The position numbers and the translations under genes are program-made. 64,000 bases of DNA, taken from the NCBI RefSeq assembly GCF_000374125.1, contig NZ_KB893626.1, positions 372,001 to 436,000 of the forward strand, in the 5' to 3' direction. The stretch comes from Niabella aurantiaca DSM 17617 (GTDB lineage: Bacteria; Bacteroidota; Bacteroidia; Chitinophagales; Chitinophagaceae). The notes below the pieces were generated by a model. That model was not told where the DNA came from and ran no database searches. It saw only the letters and a list, made by a program, of their open reading frames with translations. Positions 61,653-64,000 of this stretch are shown here, one piece after another; position 1 is the stretch's first letter, and the number at the start of each line of letters is the position of its first letter.

Positions 61653-62807
61653 ATGCTTGAAATTCTGGTAACAGCTATAATTGCTTTTATAGTTGCGTTT
61701 CTCGCAATTCCGGTTGTAATGCTCATCGCTGACAAGAAGAAATTGTATGATATACCGGATGAAAGAAAATTACATACACATGCAATTGCCTCTTTAGGTG
61801 GGGTGGGTGTTTTTGTCGGGTTTCTTTTTGCGGGTCTGCTCTGTATTAGTTTTTCCAATGCCCCGGAAATGCGTTATTTCCTGGCTGCGGCTACACTGAC
61901 CTTCTTTATCGGGCTTAAGGACGATATCATAGCCTTATCTGCTACAAAAAAATTCGTGGCACAGATCATTGCGGCGGCCATCATCATCCATCTGGGTGGG
62001 GTACGGCTTGAAAGCATGCATGGTGTTTTTGGAATGGAGACCCTGGATCCGATGTACGGGGTGCCCTTAACCTATTTTACCATTATCCTCATCATCAATG
62101 CGTATAATTTAATCGATGGTATTGATGGTCTTTCCGGAAGCCTGGGCCTGATGGCCACCCTGCTTTTCGGAACCTATTTCCTCCTGGCAAAAATGTATCC
62201 GTACGCGGCCTTCTCCTTCGGGCTTTCCGCGGCATTGATGGCCTTCCTGATCTTTAACTATCATCCCGCGAAGATCTTTATGGGTGATTCCGGCTCGTTG
62301 CTGGTAGGAATGGTTGTATCCATACTGGTATTGAAATTTATCAGCGTTGCCAGCGAGCCGGGTGCCGCGCTTCCGATAGCCTCTGCGGTTGCGGTGGGTG
62401 TATCGGTGCTGATCGTACCGCTGGTGGATACGATCCGTGTTTTTGGGAACCGGATCCTGCGCGGGCGGTCTCCTTTTTCGCCGGACAGGAACCATGTGCA
62501 CCACCTGTTGCTGGACAGGGGACTGGGGCATTCCACGGTGACGCTGATCTGCGTATCGGCCAATATTTCCCTGATCCTGGTTACGTATCTGTGCCGTAAT
62601 TTCGGAGATACGGCCCTGATCCTGGCCTTATTTGGAACATCCTTTGTGGCGCTGGCCATTCTTTACTATACGTTACCCAAAAGAAAGCTGGTCATTCACC
62701 GCAGGTATGTGGTCAATCAAACAAAACAGGAGCGGATCCCAACCGCGTCACAGTCCAAAGTGATCAACCTGCAAACCAAGGAAAAAGTTCAGAATCACGT
62801 ACATTAG
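61653..62807 (+). CDS. WecA/TagO/MraY-family polyprenyl-phosphate sugar transferase
   Basis: The 384-residue membrane protein has about 10-11 helices and the family motifs ERKLHTHAIASLGGVGVFVG, GLKDDIIALSATKKF, INAYNLIDGIDGLSGSLGL, FNYHPAKIFMGDSGSLLVGM and a HVHHLLLDRGLGH loop with the His cluster. It moves a GlcNAc-1-phosphate-type sugar to undecaprenyl phosphate to start an O-antigen, capsule or teichoic-like polymer. The MraY role is less likely because of the D-[ND]-xx-D spacing typical of WecA. The ATG at 61653 follows the promoter. It stands alone, without other glycan genes. Confidence 0.88.
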   Translation: MLEILVTAIIAFIVAFLAIPVVMLIADKKKLYDIPDERKLHTHAIASLGGVGVFVGFLFAGLLCISFSNAPEMRYFLAAATLTFFIGLKDDIIALSATKKFVAQIIAAAIIIHLGGVRLESMHGVFGMETLDPMYGVPLTYFTIILIINAYNLIDGIDGLSGSLGLMATLLFGTYFLLAKMYPYAAFSFGLSAALMAFLIFNYHPAKIFMGDSGSLLVGMVVSILVLKFISVASEPGAALPIASAVAVGVSVLIVPLVDTIRVFGNRILRGRSPFSPDRNHVHHLLLDRGLGHSTVTLICVSANISLILVTYLCRNFGDTALILALFGTSFVALAILYYTLPKRKLVIHRRYVVNQTKQERIPTASQSKVINLQTKEKVQNHVH

Positions 62808-62863
62808 GCGATCGTAATTTCTTCATTTCAGGCACAGTACTCCATAGTTTCAGTTCCATTCAT

Positions 62864-62871
62864 TAGATTTG
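62864..62871 (+). promoter_or_regulatory. -7 element for frr
   Basis: TAGATTTG matches TAnnTTTG, 23 bases before the frr ATG. No clear TTTG box is seen at the usual distance. Confidence 0.4.
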
Positions 62872-62894
62872 CAGTCTTTAAATTTTTTGATTTT

Positions 62895-63458
62895 ATGCAG
62901 GAACAAGTAAGTAAGCTTATTGAATCGTCGGAGGAGAGTATGAAGAAAGCCATCACTCACCTGGAATCAGAGCTGGCCAAAATAAGGGCCGGGAAGGCAA
63001 CCCCGCAAATACTGGATGGAATTTATGTAGACTATTACGGATCTGCGATGCCGATCAACCAGGTGGGGAACATTACCGTGCTGGACGCCCGTACCCTCAA
63101 TATTCAACCCTGGGAAAAGAATATGCTGCAGCCCATTGAACGGGCCATCATTGCGGCAAACATTGGCCTGAATCCCCAGAACGATGGTGTCAATATCCGT
63201 TTGTTTTTGCCCCCGCTTACAGAAGAGCGCAGGAAGGAATTGGTAAAAAAGAGTCTTGGAGAGGGGGAAAATTCAAAGATCGGGGTCCGGAGTGCCCGGA
63301 GGGAAGTGATCGAGGGTATTAAAAGACTGCAGAAGGAAGGACTGAGCGAAGATGGAATGAAAGACGCCGAAGCCACCGCACAACAGCTGACAGACAAATA
63401 CATTGCGATTGTTGAAAAGTATCTTGCCGTAAAGGAAAAAGAAATAATGGCCGTTTGA
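62895..63458 (+). CDS. frr: Ribosome recycling factor
   Basis: The 187-residue protein has the RRF signature: LIESSEESMKKAITHLESEL, KIRAGKATPQILDGIYVDYY, GSAMPINQVGNITVLDARTL and the C-terminal helix with SEDGMKDAEATAQQLTDKYI. It splits ribosomes after termination together with EF-G. The length is standard. pyrH, its frequent neighbour, is not upstream here. Confidence 0.95.
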   Translation: MQEQVSKLIESSEESMKKAITHLESELAKIRAGKATPQILDGIYVDYYGSAMPINQVGNITVLDARTLNIQPWEKNMLQPIERAIIAANIGLNPQNDGVNIRLFLPPLTEERRKELVKKSLGEGENSKIGVRSARREVIEGIKRLQKEGLSEDGMKDAEATAQQLTDKYIAIVEKYLAVKEKEIMAV

Positions 63459-63525
63459 TGGGATGCCGTCTGTCCGGAACAACCAGTAATCCGAATCACT
63501 TTTTATAACTTAAAAACTCAATTAC

Positions 63526-63951
63526 ATGGGAATGTTTAAAGAATTTAAGGAATTTGCCATTAAGGGGAATGCGGTTGACCTCGCAGTGGGTGTGATCATC
63601 GGTGGTGCATTTGGTAAAATTGTTACCAGCATCATTGATGACCTGATCATGCCGGTTGTAGGCGCCATTATCGGAAAGCCTGATTTCAGCAGCCTTTACC
63701 TCGTGCTGAAAGGAAATGTGCCACCCGGAACCAAGCTGGAAGAAGCCCGCAAGATCGCCGACACGTCCATTTTTGCCTATGGTAACTTTATCACCATTGC
63801 AATTAATTTCCTGTTGCTGGCACTGGTCATCTTCTGGATGGTGAAAGCCATGAATAAAATGAAAAAAGAAACGCCGCCGCCCCCGGCTGAGGGACCATCT
63901 TCTACGGATCAGTTGCTGATGGAGATCCGGGACGCGTTGAAAAAGCAATAA
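63526..63951 (+). CDS. mscL: Large-conductance mechanosensitive channel
   Basis: The 141-residue protein has the MscL pore helix [20 protein letters not shown] followed by [20 protein letters not shown], a periplasmic loop, the second helix [20 protein letters not shown] and a charged C-terminal helix. A short Pro-rich linker (TPPPPAEGP) precedes that last helix. It releases solutes under osmotic shock. It lies 67 bases after frr and ends at a strong terminator. Confidence 0.95.
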   Translation: MGMFKEFKEFAIKGNAVDLAVGVIIGGAFGKIVTSIIDDLIMPVVGAIIGKPDFSSLYLVLKGNVPPGTKLEEARKIADTSIFAYGNFITIAINFLLLALVIFWMVKAMNKMKKETPPPPAEGPSSTDQLLMEIRDALKKQ

Positions 63952-63973
63952 AAAATCTGCCCAATTTATGCAC

Positions 63974-64000
63974 AAACGCCCTGTAACAGCAGGGCGTTTT
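63974..64000 (+). terminator. Rho-independent terminator after mscL
   Basis: AAACGCCCTG (63974-63983) pairs perfectly with CAGGGCGTTT (63990-63999) around a six-base loop, and T residues run to the window edge. It lies 22 bases after the mscL stop. Confidence 0.85.

Overview
The window looks like chromosomal DNA of a Bacteroidota bacterium, most likely family Chitinophagaceae. The evidence is a SusC/SusD pair, a bacillithiol glycosyltransferase (BshA), an arginine pathway with the N-succinyl/N-acetylornithine-type carbamoyltransferase, Bacteroidota-type -7 promoter elements (TAnnTTTG) before several genes, and many lipoprotein and two-domain exported enzymes typical of this group. The family-level placement is inference. 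No rRNA, tRNA, CRISPR array or intact mobile element was seen.

Region 1 (1-7417). The left edge cuts a GH29 alpha-L-fucosidase on the minus strand. Divergent from it is a tight operon: an SDR dehydrogenase, galactonate dehydratase (dgoD), 2-dehydro-3-deoxygalactonokinase (dgoK), KDPGal/KDPG aldolase and an MFS sugar-acid transporter. Together these turn a galactonate-type sugar acid into pyruvate and glyceraldehyde 3-phosphate. After it come a broken VOC/glyoxalase-like gene and an AmpD-type amidase lipoprotein.

Region 2 (7707-21399). This is a sialic acid utilisation locus. An FCD/GntR regulator is divergent from eight co-directional genes: susC, susD, nanA (lyase), nanM (epimerase/mutarotase), nanT (MFS), nanH (GH33 sialidase), a two-domain SGNH plus sialate O-acetylesterase, and an N-acylglucosamine 2-epimerase. 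A perfect palindrome with the GntR core TGT-N3-ACA sits between regulator and susC. The set covers release, deacetylation, uptake and conversion of sialic acid to GlcNAc. The later GlcNAc kinase and deacetylase/deaminase steps are not in the window.

Region 3 (21400-36699). A mixed accessory stretch: a TetR regulator, a degraded interval with a possible SusC-start relic, a 56-residue membrane protein, a frameshifted PIG-L/LmbE deacetylase, a cytochrome c lipoprotein, a DUF1304 protein, a choice-of-anchor-I lipoprotein, an exported chorismate mutase, a TPR-containing orphan histidine kinase, a GNAT acetyltransferase, a Tat-exported TIM-barrel protein, an M28 peptidase, bshA, a DUF1080 protein, a Rnk/GreA-like factor with a near-ideal promoter, and a fosmidomycin-resistance-type MFS pump.

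Region 4 (36837-44894, minus strand). Arginine biosynthesis: argD, argF', argB, an argE-like deacylase and argH. Three unusual items are inserted: a BRO-N antirepressor relic directly before argF', a stand-alone DUF1016 N-terminal domain translationally coupled to argB, and a DUF4419 lipoprotein gene whose start lies inside a strong terminator-like hairpin between argE and argH. argC and argG are not here.

Region 5 (45038-64000). Mostly housekeeping: rhodanese with an ArsR regulator, tsaB, ridA, korA (without korB), a truncated methyltransferase, a patatin with membrane segments, nth, an S9 peptidase, gltX, an MsbA-like exporter, rbfA, a LolC/E-type permease starting at TTG, the N-terminal half of a split transketolase (without its partner), a WecA/MraY-family transferase, frr and mscL, ending in a clear terminator. 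Short CTGAAGGCTGA-type repeats recur between genes across the right two thirds of the window.
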